Below are positions 52,063 to 60,549 of a stretch of DNA of 64,000 bases, one piece after another. Source of the DNA: PLA5 sp040901705 (lineage in GTDB: Bacteria; Planctomycetota; Planctomycetia; Pirellulales; PLA5); the NCBI GenBank assembly GCA_040901705.1, contig JBBDYI010000290.1, forward strand, positions 18,864-82,863, given 5' to 3'. Both the position numbers and the translations under genes were made by a program. The stretch's first letter is position 1; each line of letters opens with the position of its first letter. Below the pieces are notes generated by a model. That model searched no databases, was not told the DNA's origin, and was given only the letters and a program-made list of their open reading frames with translations.

Positions 52063-53403
52063 ATGAAATTGTCATGGATTCACGCATTGGCGACGACACT
52101 TGGCGCGGTGGCGCTGGTGTCGGTCGCGTCGGCCCAGCAAGCGACGGTTTATTCGCCGTCGCTCGTGCCGGTGCCGAAAACGGGGCCGCAGTTGACCGGC
52201 TACCCGTCGTATCCGTCCACCGGCGCTCGCGTGTGGTCGAGCTATCCGAATGAAGCGACGGCGATCGAGAATACGTCGGACTCGAATGCGGCTTCGTCGA
52301 GCGTCATGTCGACCAATGGCGGTCAAGCCGGCGATTGTGGCTGCGACGACGGCTGCGGCGGCAGTTGGTTCAGCAAGTTCCGCAGTCGTTGCGGCAACGG
52401 CTGCGGTTGGTACGCCGGCGTCGGCGGCATCGTCATGTCGCGCGATCGCGGCAACGGCATCATCACCACCAACGACGGCACGCCGTTCGTCCCGGTGATC
52501 AATTCGCGCGATGTGATGCGCGATTGGCAGGGCGGCTGGGAAGTCACTCTCGGCAAGTTCATCAACCCGAACACCGCCGTGGAAGTGAACTACTGGCACA
52601 CCGGCTTGTTCCACGAGAGCGACACGCAGATCGCCACGGCGCAAGGTTCCGGCAATCTCGACACCCCGCTCAACTTTGGAACGCTCAACGACGGCGTGAA
52701 TAACGTTCAAGACTTGTACGCCACGGCCGCCGGCGCCCACATGGTCGGCCGGGCGAACGAGTTCATGAACCTCGAGATCAACCTGATCCGCCATAGCTGC
52801 TGCTGCGATCGGCCGATGACGGGCTCTTGCGGCAGCGATTGTGGAAGTTCGTGCGGCGACTGCGGAAGCTGCTGTCGTCCGATGTGCTTCAGTTGGTTCG
52901 CCGGCGTCCGCTTGTTCCGCTTCTACGAGAACATGCTGTTCGCCACCAGCGACGACAACACCGACTTCGTGTTCGATGCCAACGAAGCGTACTACGACGT
53001 GCGCGTTCACAATAACCTGATCGGCGGCCAGATCGGCGGTCGCGTCGATTACTACATGCTTGGCGGCAAGGTCGGGCTGTGGTTCGCGCCGCGGTTGGGC
53101 ATCTACGGCAACCACATTTCGCACGAGTCCTTTCTGCGGACCGGCAACGGCGAACTGTTCGACATCCACTCGTACAAGAACGACGTGGCGTTCATGGGCC
53201 AGCTCGACGTCGGCGGAGACTACTACATCACCGACAACCTCAAGTTGTACGGCGGCTATCGCCTGGTCGGTGTCGCGGGTGTTGCTCTGAGCGACGAGCA
53301 GATTCCGCAGAATATTCAAGACTCGGCGGCCATCGCCGACGTCGATTCCAACGGCAGTCTGTTGTTGCACGGAGCGTTCATGGGCCTCGAATACCGCTTC
53401 TAA
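52063..53403 (+). CDS. BBP7-like outer-membrane beta-barrel protein, Cys-rich
   Basis: A 446-residue exported protein: signal peptide (1-25, WIHALATTLGAVALVSVASAQ), a linker rich in Ser/Thr/Pro, and then alternating strands with aromatic ends (WYAGVGGIVMSRD, WQGGWEVTLGKFINPN, SWFAGVRLFRFYENM, KLYGGYRLVGVAG) ending G-L-E-Y-R-F, with terminal Phe typical of outer-membrane barrels. The layout fits the planctomycete BBP7 barrel family. Unusually it has two cysteine-rich loops, five Cys at about 86-109 and ten Cys at about 246-277. An AGGAGG site precedes the ATG. A strong terminator follows. Confidence 0.85.
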   Translation: MKLSWIHALATTLGAVALVSVASAQQATVYSPSLVPVPKTGPQLTGYPSYPSTGARVWSSYPNEATAIENTSDSNAASSSVMSTNGGQAGDCGCDDGCGGSWFSKFRSRCGNGCGWYAGVGGIVMSRDRGNGIITTNDGTPFVPVINSRDVMRDWQGGWEVTLGKFINPNTAVEVNYWHTGLFHESDTQIATAQGSGNLDTPLNFGTLNDGVNNVQDLYATAAGAHMVGRANEFMNLEINLIRHSCCCDRPMTGSCGSDCGSSCGDCGSCCRPMCFSWFAGVRLFRFYENMLFATSDDNTDFVFDANEAYYDVRVHNNLIGGQIGGRVDYYMLGGKVGLWFAPRLGIYGNHISHESFLRTGNGELFDIHSYKNDVAFMGQLDVGGDYYITDNLKLYGGYRLVGVAGVALSDEQIPQNIQDSAAIADVDSNGSLLLHGAFMGLEYRF

Positions 53404-53496
53404 CTTCGCATGGGGAGAAACATAGACGGGAGAGAGTGTCCGCAGAACTGTCACACTTGATTCGGCATCTACCGAACCGACATCCTGATTTCGATT

Positions 53497-53541
53497 GCGA
53501 ACCGCCGCGGACGCGCAAGCCCCGCGGCGGTTCGCTTTTTT
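53497..53541 (+). terminator. Intrinsic terminator after the barrel gene
   Basis: A perfect 14-bp stem (GCGAACCGCCGCGG at 53497-53510, CCGCGGCGGTTCGC at 53522-53535) with an 11-base loop is followed by a run of T. The remaining gap to 53777 has no gene. Confidence 0.92.
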
Positions 53542-53777
53542 GAGCGAATCGACTCAAATCTCAATGCGCCGGACGCGTCAATCACGTGGTCGCCATCGCA
53601 TCCAAACCTTTCGACGGGACAGGATTCACGCCGTGCAGTAGTATGTAAAATCGCCGAGGCAGTATTCACGCGACGGCGATCGCAATGGCCATATCGCCAA
53701 CTGCGAAACATCGACGATGCGTCATTGACGGCGAATCGTACCCAACATCGACACGAGGTCCGCCCGACGACACCGCG

Positions 53778-55415
53778 ATGGAAGCCAAATACCAACAACT
53801 GCTGACCTCGCTTCGCACGGCCTTCCCGCAGCCGGTGTCCGATCCGGTTCACGATAGCTACGTCGTGTTCTCGATCCTCCGCGCGCTCGATCAGGTCGAC
53901 GCGATGAAGTCTCAGGCGCCGATCCTCGGGCATCCGCAGTCGCCGGACTACGCGGCGGCAGCGGCCAGCCGGCTGGAGATGAACAGCCGTCCGCTGGAGG
54001 AAGTCGTCCGCGAGTTGGTCCGCTATCTCGAAGGCATGTTCATTTGGGGCCATCCGCGGAGCCAGCTCAACGTGATTCCGGTGCCCAGCGTGGCCAGCGT
54101 GATCGGCGTGTTGCTGCCGGCGCTGTTCAATCCGAACATGTGCAGCGACGAGAGCGCCCTGAAATTTTCCGAGGCCGAGGCCCGCGTGATCGCGATGGCG
54201 GCCGACCTCGTTGGCTACGATCCGGCCGAGGCGGGCGGCGTGTTCACGTTCGGCGGCACGGGGACGCTGCTCTACGGCGTGAAGATCGGCCTGGAAAAGG
54301 CTTGCCCCGGCGCACTGCAAACCGGCCTGTGCGGCGACGCGGTCGTGCTGGCTTCGACGAGCGGTCATTATGCCAATTACACCGTCGCGGCGTGGCTCGG
54401 TCTGGGACAAGACCGCGTGATCTCCGTGCCGGCCGACGACGCCAACGCGATGGACCTCGCCGCGCTGGAAGCCAAGGCGCGCGAAGCGCTGGGCGCCGGC
54501 CGCAAGATCGCCGCCATCGTGGCCACGATGGGTTCGACCGACGCCTTTGGCATCGACGATCTCGCCGCGATCTGCGAACTCCGCGATCGGCTGGTCGACG
54601 ACTTCGAACTGCCGTATCGCATTCACGTTCATGCCGACGCCGTGATCGGATGGGCGTGGTCGGTTTTCAACGACTACGACTACGCCGCCAACGAACTGGA
54701 ATTTCGCGGCCGCACGGTGCGGGCGCTTGCCGCCGCGCAACATCTGATTTGCCACTTGGGTCTGGCCGATTCGATCGGCATCGATTTTCATAAGACCGGC
54801 TACGTGCCCTATATTTCGTCGCTGGTGTTGTTTCGCCGCCGCGAGGATTTGAATCTGATCACCCGGCGGCGCGACACGATGCCGTATCTGTTCCAGTCGG
54901 GCGAGCATCACCCCGGCATGTTCACGCTGGAAACGAGCCGCAGCGCGACCGGCCCGATGTCGGCGCTGGCCAGCCTGCTGCTGCTGGGCCGCGAGGGCTT
55001 GCGCGTGTTGCTGGGGCACGCGGTGGAAATGTCGGAAGTCCTCCGCGAGATGATCGAGGCCCAGCCGCGGCTAAGCGTGATGAACCGCGACAACGTCGGA
55101 CCGGTGACGCTGTTCCGCGTCTATCCCAAGGACGTCGACACGTTCAAGGTCAAGCAGCGCGAGCAGCACGACAAGAGTTATCGCGATCGGCTGCTGGCCC
55201 ACAACGAGTTGAATCGGCAAATCTACGAGCGGGTCCACGCCGAAGCGCTGGCCGGGTCGGGCGTGGCGATTTCGCTGACCGATTGCTACCGCCGCACGGA
55301 CTATGGCGATCCGATCAACGCGCTAAAGTCGTACGTGCTGTCGCCGTTTGCGGACGAAGGGCGGATGCAGTCGGTGTTGACGCACGTGCTGGCGGCGGCG
55401 GGAAGCGGCGGTTAG
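53778..55415 (+). CDS. Pyridoxal-dependent decarboxylase (group II)
   Basis: A 545-residue PLP enzyme of the group II decarboxylase family (glutamate/aromatic amino acid type). It has FIWGHPRSQLNVIPVPSVASVIG near the start, GVFTFGGTGTLLYGVKIGLEKA, SGHYANYTVAAWLGLG (phosphate-handling region), AIVATMGSTDAFGIDDLAAI, and HVHADAVIGWAW. The Schiff-base lysine is K339 in I-D-F-H-K-T-G-Y. C-terminal part S-L-T-D-C-Y-R-R-T-D-Y-G-D-P is conserved. The ATG at 53778 is chosen because the upstream frame adds a Thr/Arg-rich stretch. Substrate is not clear; the gene stands alone. Confidence 0.88.
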   Translation: MEAKYQQLLTSLRTAFPQPVSDPVHDSYVVFSILRALDQVDAMKSQAPILGHPQSPDYAAAAASRLEMNSRPLEEVVRELVRYLEGMFIWGHPRSQLNVIPVPSVASVIGVLLPALFNPNMCSDESALKFSEAEARVIAMAADLVGYDPAEAGGVFTFGGTGTLLYGVKIGLEKACPGALQTGLCGDAVVLASTSGHYANYTVAAWLGLGQDRVISVPADDANAMDLAALEAKAREALGAGRKIAAIVATMGSTDAFGIDDLAAICELRDRLVDDFELPYRIHVHADAVIGWAWSVFNDYDYAANELEFRGRTVRALAAAQHLICHLGLADSIGIDFHKTGYVPYISSLVLFRRREDLNLITRRRDTMPYLFQSGEHHPGMFTLETSRSATGPMSALASLLLLGREGLRVLLGHAVEMSEVLREMIEAQPRLSVMNRDNVGPVTLFRVYPKDVDTFKVKQREQHDKSYRDRLLAHNELNRQIYERVHAEALAGSGVAISLTDCYRRTDYGDPINALKSYVLSPFADEGRMQSVLTHVLAAAGSGG

Positions 55416-55479
55416 CTGCGAGCATTGCGACCGTCGAGGAGGCTGTCGGCGCCAACCCGCGCGAGCGCGGCATCATTCT

Positions 55480-55656
55480 TCATTGGTCGCGATATACGTA
55501 GACCAAACCGAGCGTGGTCGCTGCGATTGCTCCGCCGGCGATTCCCACGGAGATCCACTCGGTGCCTTGCACGCCGTGCCCGCTGTACGTCACGTAGCTG
55601 AAAATGGCGAACAGGGCCGCGCCGCCGGCGAAGATTAGCGTTTGGACGATGTTCAT
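55480..55656 (-). CDS. Small two-helix membrane protein
   Basis: A 58-residue protein, MNIVQTLIFAGGAALFAIFSY opening, then a short polar loop (G-H-G-V-Q-G-T-E-W), then a second helix ISVGIAGGAIAAT and a final Y-V-Y-R-D-Q. The two hydrophobic helices with a polar turn and the balanced codon use indicate a real gene. Function is unknown. It lies between the decarboxylase and the aminotransferase genes, on the aminotransferase strand, with a tandem repeat just upstream. Confidence 0.65.
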   Translation of the reverse strand: MNIVQTLIFAGGAALFAIFSYVTYSGHGVQGTEWISVGIAGGAIAATTLGLVYVYRDQ

Positions 55657-55684
55657 GGATCAGGGGTCGGGGATCAGGGGTCGG
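55657..55684. repeat. Tandem 14-base repeat
   Basis: Two perfect copies of GGATCAGGGGTCGG, followed by a degenerate third (GGGACAGGGGCCG). The complementary sequence occurs at 25636-25659. Confidence 0.75.
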
Positions 55685-55728
55685 GGGACAGGGGCCGCTG
55701 CGCGGCGGTTGACGCTTTCGTCCGTGGG

Positions 55729-57015
55729 CTATCCGCTTTTGGCGACTTTCTTGGCGGTCGATTTTGTCGTGCCTTGTTCCAAGCAGCGGCCGATGCAGCG
55801 CACGGCCTGGCGGAGGCGGTTTTCGTTTTCCACCAGGGCCAGCCGCAGGTAGCCTTCGCCGGCGTCGCCGAAACCGGCGCCGGGGCTGACCGCGACGTTG
55901 CCTTCTTCCAGCAGCTTCGTGGCGAAGTCCAGCGAACTCATCTTGCTGGCCCACGGCTCCGGGATTTTCGCCCACACGAACATCGAGGCCCGCGGGGGCG
56001 TGAGATTCCAGCCCAGGCGGTTCAGCCCGTCGATGAGCACGTCGCGGCGGCCTTGGTAAATGTGGGCTTGCGATTCGACCTGTGCGTCGGTATGCCGCAG
56101 GGCAACGATGGCGGCGATCTGGATCGGCGTGAACATACCGTAGTCGTAATAGCCTTTGATCGTGGCGAGTGCCCGCACCATTTCAGCGTTGCCGACGCAA
56201 AAGCCGACCCGCCAGCCGGCCATGTTGTAGCCTTTGCTCATGGTCGTGAACTCGACGCCGACGTCCTTCGCGCCGGGCGCCGCCAGAAAGCTCGGCGTCT
56301 TGTAGCCGTCGAACGTTACGTCGGCGTAGGCCAGGTCGCTGATGACCATGAAGCCGTATTTCTTGGCGAGCTTGACCACGTCGACGTAAAACTCTGGCTC
56401 GATCGTGACCGTTGTCGGGTTGTGCGGGTAGTTGAGGATCACCAACTTCGGCTTTGGCCAGAGATGCTGGCACGTATATGCGATGTTCGACAGGTACCGC
56501 TCGCTGTCCATTACGTCGAGCGTCACGGCGTTGGCCGAGGCGAGGTACACGCCGTAAAGATGCGCGGGATACGACGGGGCGGGCACGATCGCCGTGTCCC
56601 CTGGGCCGAGCAGAGCCAGGCACATGTGGCTGAAGCCTTCCTTCGAGCCGAGCGTGACGATCGTCTCGCGCTCGGGATCGAGCCGGACGCCCCACTGCTT
56701 GAGATACTTCGCGGCCACCTCGCGGCGGAGGCTCATCAAGCCGGGCGCGGGAGCGTAGCCGTGGTTCTTCGGATCGGCGGCGGCTTCGGAGAGCTTTTCG
56801 ATCACCACGTCGGCCGGGGCGTCGGATGGGTTGCCCATGCCGAGGTCGATCACATCGACGCCGGCTCGGCGTTTTTCGTACTTGACCTGATTGATCCGGG
56901 CGAACAGATACGCCGGCAGCCGCTTGACCCGGTCGGACACGTTGATCTTGAACGGGCGCGCGGCCTCGTGCGGTTCGGCGCTGTCTTCGACGGGGCTGTC
57001 ATGATCGTTGCTCAT
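55729..57015 (-). CDS. alaC: AlaC-like alanine aminotransferase (class I/II)
   Basis: A 428-residue PLP aminotransferase closely resembling E. coli AlaC, which makes alanine from pyruvate and glutamate. Matching blocks: VKRLPAYLFARINQVKYEKRRAG, DVIDLGMGNPSDAPADVV, TLGSKEGFSHMCLALLGPGDTAI, VPAPSYPAHLYGVYL, SDLAYADVTFDGYKTPS, the PLP lysine K261 in M-S-K-G-Y-N-M-A-G-W-R-V-G, and FGDAGEGYLRLALVENENR. ATG at 57015 is used because upstream codons are Arg-rich and not conserved. The first 20 residues form a short hydrophilic extension. It stands beside the PEP-CTERM operon. Confidence 0.93.
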   Translation of the reverse strand: MSNDHDSPVEDSAEPHEAARPFKINVSDRVKRLPAYLFARINQVKYEKRRAGVDVIDLGMGNPSDAPADVVIEKLSEAAADPKNHGYAPAPGLMSLRREVAAKYLKQWGVRLDPERETIVTLGSKEGFSHMCLALLGPGDTAIVPAPSYPAHLYGVYLASANAVTLDVMDSERYLSNIAYTCQHLWPKPKLVILNYPHNPTTVTIEPEFYVDVVKLAKKYGFMVISDLAYADVTFDGYKTPSFLAAPGAKDVGVEFTTMSKGYNMAGWRVGFCVGNAEMVRALATIKGYYDYGMFTPIQIAAIVALRHTDAQVESQAHIYQGRRDVLIDGLNRLGWNLTPPRASMFVWAKIPEPWASKMSSLDFATKLLEEGNVAVSPGAGFGDAGEGYLRLALVENENRLRQAVRCIGRCLEQGTTKSTAKKVAKSG

Positions 57016-57143
57016 GGAGGCTATCGACACGGCGGCGCGGGGTGCAGGTTCGCTTCCTTCAAAGATACCACGCCGGGCAAGCGCAAGAAAAGGAGAGCAC
57101 GGCCGAGTGGTGTCATCCGACCGTCCGAACGGTCGGTTCCGGT

Positions 57144-58751
57144 TCACCGACGACGGCGAAATCGCGCGAACCCCGCCGCCAGCAGCGCCGTCGCGGCGAT
57201 CGCGGCGGAGGATGGCTCCGGCAATACCGCGTATCGGGCGATCAACTGGGCATTGAAGCTCAAATCGAGGTCCGTCGCCGAAAACTGATGCACTTCGACG
57301 GCCAAGACATTGCCGCTGGACCTCAGCAAGCTGACCTGAACCGCGACGTAAACGAAAAAGTCTTCCTCAGGGTCGTTCACGGCGGCCAGGCGATTGGCGA
57401 AATGATTGTACGCGGCGTCGGGCAACAAGCTCGCATCGCGGTAGATTTCGACGCCGTTGAGATAAACGGCCGCGCCGTCGTCGCGCTGCAAACCCAGCGT
57501 CAGTTCCTCGATGCGGTGTGGATTCGACACGGAAAACTCGTGGCGAAAGTACTTCGTGGCGTCGTTGAGCGTGACGCACGTAAGGGACGGCCCGCAGCGG
57601 ATCGTCGTCCGCTCGTCGACGTCGCCGTATCCCAATTCCGCTGGTCCGGCGGACCAGGTGCTATCGTCGAACGTTCTCTCCCGCCACGCGACGCCCTGAT
57701 TCAGGCCGTCGTCGCGATACTTCCACACGGAGTTCACCTGAATGAGGGCGGCAATCTGCGGCGACGATTCGTAGCGGAAAAACTCGCGGCTCTCGCCGAC
57801 CACGAACATCGTCTTGCGATCGGGCGTGAACGCGACGCCTTCGATCTGCGTGCCGGTTAGGTCGCGATATCCCAGCACTTCGCCGGCGAGCGTCACCTCG
57901 ATGACCCGCCGTGATTCCTGGCTGAGGATAAATAAGTTCCGAGTCGTCGGATCGAAATGCACGTCGGCCACGTCGGTGCCGAGGCCCGTCAACGGCCACT
58001 GAGACGATCCGTGCGCCACCGACGGATTGAACAGCACGCTGGCCAATCCGCTGCGCTCGACGGCGAATACGTTGATTCCGTAGTCGCCTGGCGTTTCGGC
58101 TGCCTTTTCCTTGACGACGTAAAATCGGTCGAGCAGCGGATCGTAGGCCAGGCCTTCCAGGCCGGTGTTGCCGCCGGTCGGATTGAGCGAGCCTTTGCTG
58201 GGATCGCTCGGATCGAGGTCGGGCCGAATCACGCTCGATAGCGGCAGCAACGCCTTGTTGATCGACGTCGTTGTCGGCCCAATCGTCAGCACATTGATGT
58301 GTGTTGTTTTCTCTTCCAAAAAGCCGAACTGATCGCCGCCCATCCAGACGATTCCTTCGGCGTCGTCGAATCCCGTCGTCGTAATCGTGCGGCGATAGAG
58401 ACCGTTGAGATCGAACTCGTAGATGTGCGATACTCCGTTATCGACCACGAACAGGCTATCGGTCAGCGGGCTGTACGTCACGCCGGAAAAGTTTCCGGTG
58501 GCGGGCGGATTGGCGATCGTCATCCGCGGCCGGGAGTTGATCAAGTAGAACGGGTCCGCGAGCGTCGACCCGACGACCGTCGATTGTCCGGCGGCCGGCG
58601 AGACATGCACGGTCGAGACGGCGGCCAGCGCGAGCAGCATCAACGTCCCTCCGGCATCGCGAAGGGCGGCGCGGACGGAGGCGAGTTGTCGCCAGATTCC
58701 AATTCCGCATCGACTCGACAGGTGGTGCATCATTGCGTCCAACGTCTTCAT
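57144..58751 (-). CDS. PEP-CTERM protein with SdiA-regulated-like propeller
   Basis: A 535-residue exported protein. The N-terminus has a signal peptide (about 35-55, GGTLMLLALAAVSTVHVSPAAGQ) after a long leader. Residues about 85-340 look like a SdiA-regulated/esterase-like beta-propeller: FSGVTYSPLTDSLFVVDNG, GLEGLAYDPLLDRFYVVKEK, VADVHFDPTTRNLFILSQESRRV, IEGVAFTPDRKTMFVVGES. Residues about 350-505 are a galactose-binding-like domain (WKYRDDG, YFRHEFSV, LGLQRDDGAAVYLNGVEI, LAVEVHQ). The tail VLPEPSSAAIAATALLAAGFARFRRRR is a PEP-CTERM signal. It is the downstream gene of a pair; only 12 bases separate it from the next. The domain also occurs in the giant protein at about residues 1001-1181. 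Confidence 0.85.
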   Translation of the reverse strand: MKTLDAMMHHLSSRCGIGIWRQLASVRAALRDAGGTLMLLALAAVSTVHVSPAAGQSTVVGSTLADPFYLINSRPRMTIANPPATGNFSGVTYSPLTDSLFVVDNGVSHIYEFDLNGLYRRTITTTGFDDAEGIVWMGGDQFGFLEEKTTHINVLTIGPTTTSINKALLPLSSVIRPDLDPSDPSKGSLNPTGGNTGLEGLAYDPLLDRFYVVKEKAAETPGDYGINVFAVERSGLASVLFNPSVAHGSSQWPLTGLGTDVADVHFDPTTRNLFILSQESRRVIEVTLAGEVLGYRDLTGTQIEGVAFTPDRKTMFVVGESREFFRYESSPQIAALIQVNSVWKYRDDGLNQGVAWRERTFDDSTWSAGPAELGYGDVDERTTIRCGPSLTCVTLNDATKYFRHEFSVSNPHRIEELTLGLQRDDGAAVYLNGVEIYRDASLLPDAAYNHFANRLAAVNDPEEDFFVYVAVQVSLLRSSGNVLAVEVHQFSATDLDLSFNAQLIARYAVLPEPSSAAIAATALLAAGFARFRRRR

Positions 58752-58763
58752 AGGGTGGAAAAA

Positions 58764-60056
58764 TCAAGCTGTGTCGCGACCGCTTACGGCTTCGCTCGTC
58801 AGGACGTTCTTGTTCAGGTGAATTGCACGCTGTCCTCCACCCAAGGAAAGGCGTGGCCCGCGTCGGCGGCCGGCAAGAACAAGGGCCGCGGCCGAAAACG
58901 CGGCGGTGACGGCCAAGCCGATTCCCGTCGGCTCCGGCACGGCGAGCATCGACATCGATATCTGCAAATCCAGCCCCAGGTCCGAACTGGTGTTGCCCTG
59001 GTTGTGCAGCGACACGGCGAGAAAATTCGTACCCGACCGCAGCGCCGCTGGGTCGAGCAGAATCGTGAACGTGCTCACTTCGGTGTTCACGCCGTTGATT
59101 TCGGTGCCAAGCGCTAGTGTGCGATAGGCGTCGGCGGCGGTTGCGGAGACGTTGTGCCGCGCGACGAGTTGCCCGTTGAGATAGATGAACGCCCCGTCGT
59201 CGGCGAGCAGGTCGATGCTGAGCGTCCTCACGAGCGCCGCGTTGTCGACCTCGAATGTCGTGGTGAAATAAGCCGAATAGCGGCTTCCCGACGCCGGCGT
59301 GCCGATGTCCGTGGCCAGCGCCTTGAGGTCGATCACTCCGTAGCCCAACGGCGATGGCCGCGGAACGGAAAACGCCGGACCGTTGTACGAACCATCGTCC
59401 TTGAACCACGTTGTATTGAAATCCGCGTCCGTCGTGGCCGGATCGACGTTCGTCGTCGGATGCAAAAACCGCCACGAGCCGCCGAATGCCACTGGCGTGG
59501 AAAACGCCAACTCGCTAGGCGCCACGACATCGTTGAACGTTAGCGAATCGATGCCGTCGAAATCGCCGGACGGCGTGAACACGACGCGGTGAAACGGCTT
59601 TCCGGTGAGCCGCACGCGTGGTGCATTCATGCCGGTGACGAGCGCAACCTGCGTTCCGCTGATGTCGAAACCTTGCACGGTCCACGGGCCGAGATGGTCG
59701 CCGTCGGCGATCGAGAACGAAACGTCGTCCGTCACCGCGAACGTGTTGTCCGTCGGCGAGATAAATCGCATCGTGATGTTTGCATCGGCGTTGCCGCCGA
59801 CCGCGGTCTGGCTGCCGTAGAGCCAATCCGGCGCGGTGTTGGCGAACGTCGACGGCCCGAACACGAACAACCCCGCGCCGCTGGTGCCAAGCAGCAGTCC
59901 GTTGGCTCGGTAGCGGCCGGCAGCGACCGAGCGTACGCCACTGCCGCCGAGGTCGTCGAAGTTGATCTGCTGGGTCTGCGAGCGCGCAGTATCGCCCCAC
60001 GCGCAAGCGCATAACGCAAACGAAACGAATGAAACCCACCGCCAGAACTCGTGCAT
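58764..60056 (-). CDS. PEP-CTERM protein, upstream gene of the pair
   Basis: A 430-residue exported protein with a signal peptide (about 1-25). The first half (QINFDDLGGSG, YRANGLLLG, NITMRFISPTDNTFAVTDDVSFSIAD) resembles a beta-sandwich of extracellular adhesins. The second half (about 195-390) is a galactose-binding-like domain (WRFLHPTTNVDPATTDADF, SAYFTTTFEVDNA, IDLLADDGAFIYLNGQLV, LAVSLHNQG). The C-terminal V-P-E-P-T-G-I-G-L-A-V-T and G-R-R-R pattern is a PEP-CTERM signal, but 26 residues follow the Arg cluster, which is unusual. It is the first gene of the two-gene operon. Confidence 0.83.
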   Translation of the reverse strand: MHEFWRWVSFVSFALCACAWGDTARSQTQQINFDDLGGSGVRSVAAGRYRANGLLLGTSGAGLFVFGPSTFANTAPDWLYGSQTAVGGNADANITMRFISPTDNTFAVTDDVSFSIADGDHLGPWTVQGFDISGTQVALVTGMNAPRVRLTGKPFHRVVFTPSGDFDGIDSLTFNDVVAPSELAFSTPVAFGGSWRFLHPTTNVDPATTDADFNTTWFKDDGSYNGPAFSVPRPSPLGYGVIDLKALATDIGTPASGSRYSAYFTTTFEVDNAALVRTLSIDLLADDGAFIYLNGQLVARHNVSATAADAYRTLALGTEINGVNTEVSTFTILLDPAALRSGTNFLAVSLHNQGNTSSDLGLDLQISMSMLAVPEPTGIGLAVTAAFSAAALVLAGRRRGPRLSLGGGQRAIHLNKNVLTSEAVSGRDTA

Positions 60057-60549
60057 GTTTTGCCTCGTGACGAAACGACTACAATCCGTGTCAACTCACG
60101 CGATTGGTTTCATCACTGGCAAAAACGGCGGCTAAAGATAAAGGCCCGGCCCGCGCCCGAAACACTCGGACGAATTGCCACCTCATCGGGCGGCGGCGAG
60201 ACCCTCACGCAATTCTAATAGTCTAAATCCGCGCGCTGCGGAAAGCAAGTCCCCCGTAGCACATAAGCCCGATCGGCCGATCAGTACCTGGGCGTTCCCG
60301 CTGCGATTTCGTCACCAATGGCGGGCTCGGATGACTTGCGGCCGGCTCCGCGGACCGCGCCGTTTTTGCGGCAAAGGCGTCGCGGACCGGGGTTTCGGCG
60401 TGGGTAAGTCGCTATAATTCCGAGCGAGGTTGGCGAAGCGACAACGACAATTGGTAGTTGCAGATCGGCCGCCGGGCTGGGCATGATGTTTCGGGCGGCG
60501 CGACCGTCTGTGTGCCTTGGAAGCAAAGCGTCCCTTGGGAACAACGACT
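60057..60549. other. Intergenic region between PEP-CTERM and amidohydrolase genes
   Basis: About 490 bases between divergent genes with no supported coding. It should hold both promoters; an AT-richer stretch lies near 60205-60235. Confidence 0.35.

Noticed and set aside
50546..52099. Long antisense frame across the TPR and barrel leader
   Set aside because: It overlaps the HDOD end, a strong terminator and the TPR gene; composition resembles a shadow frame.
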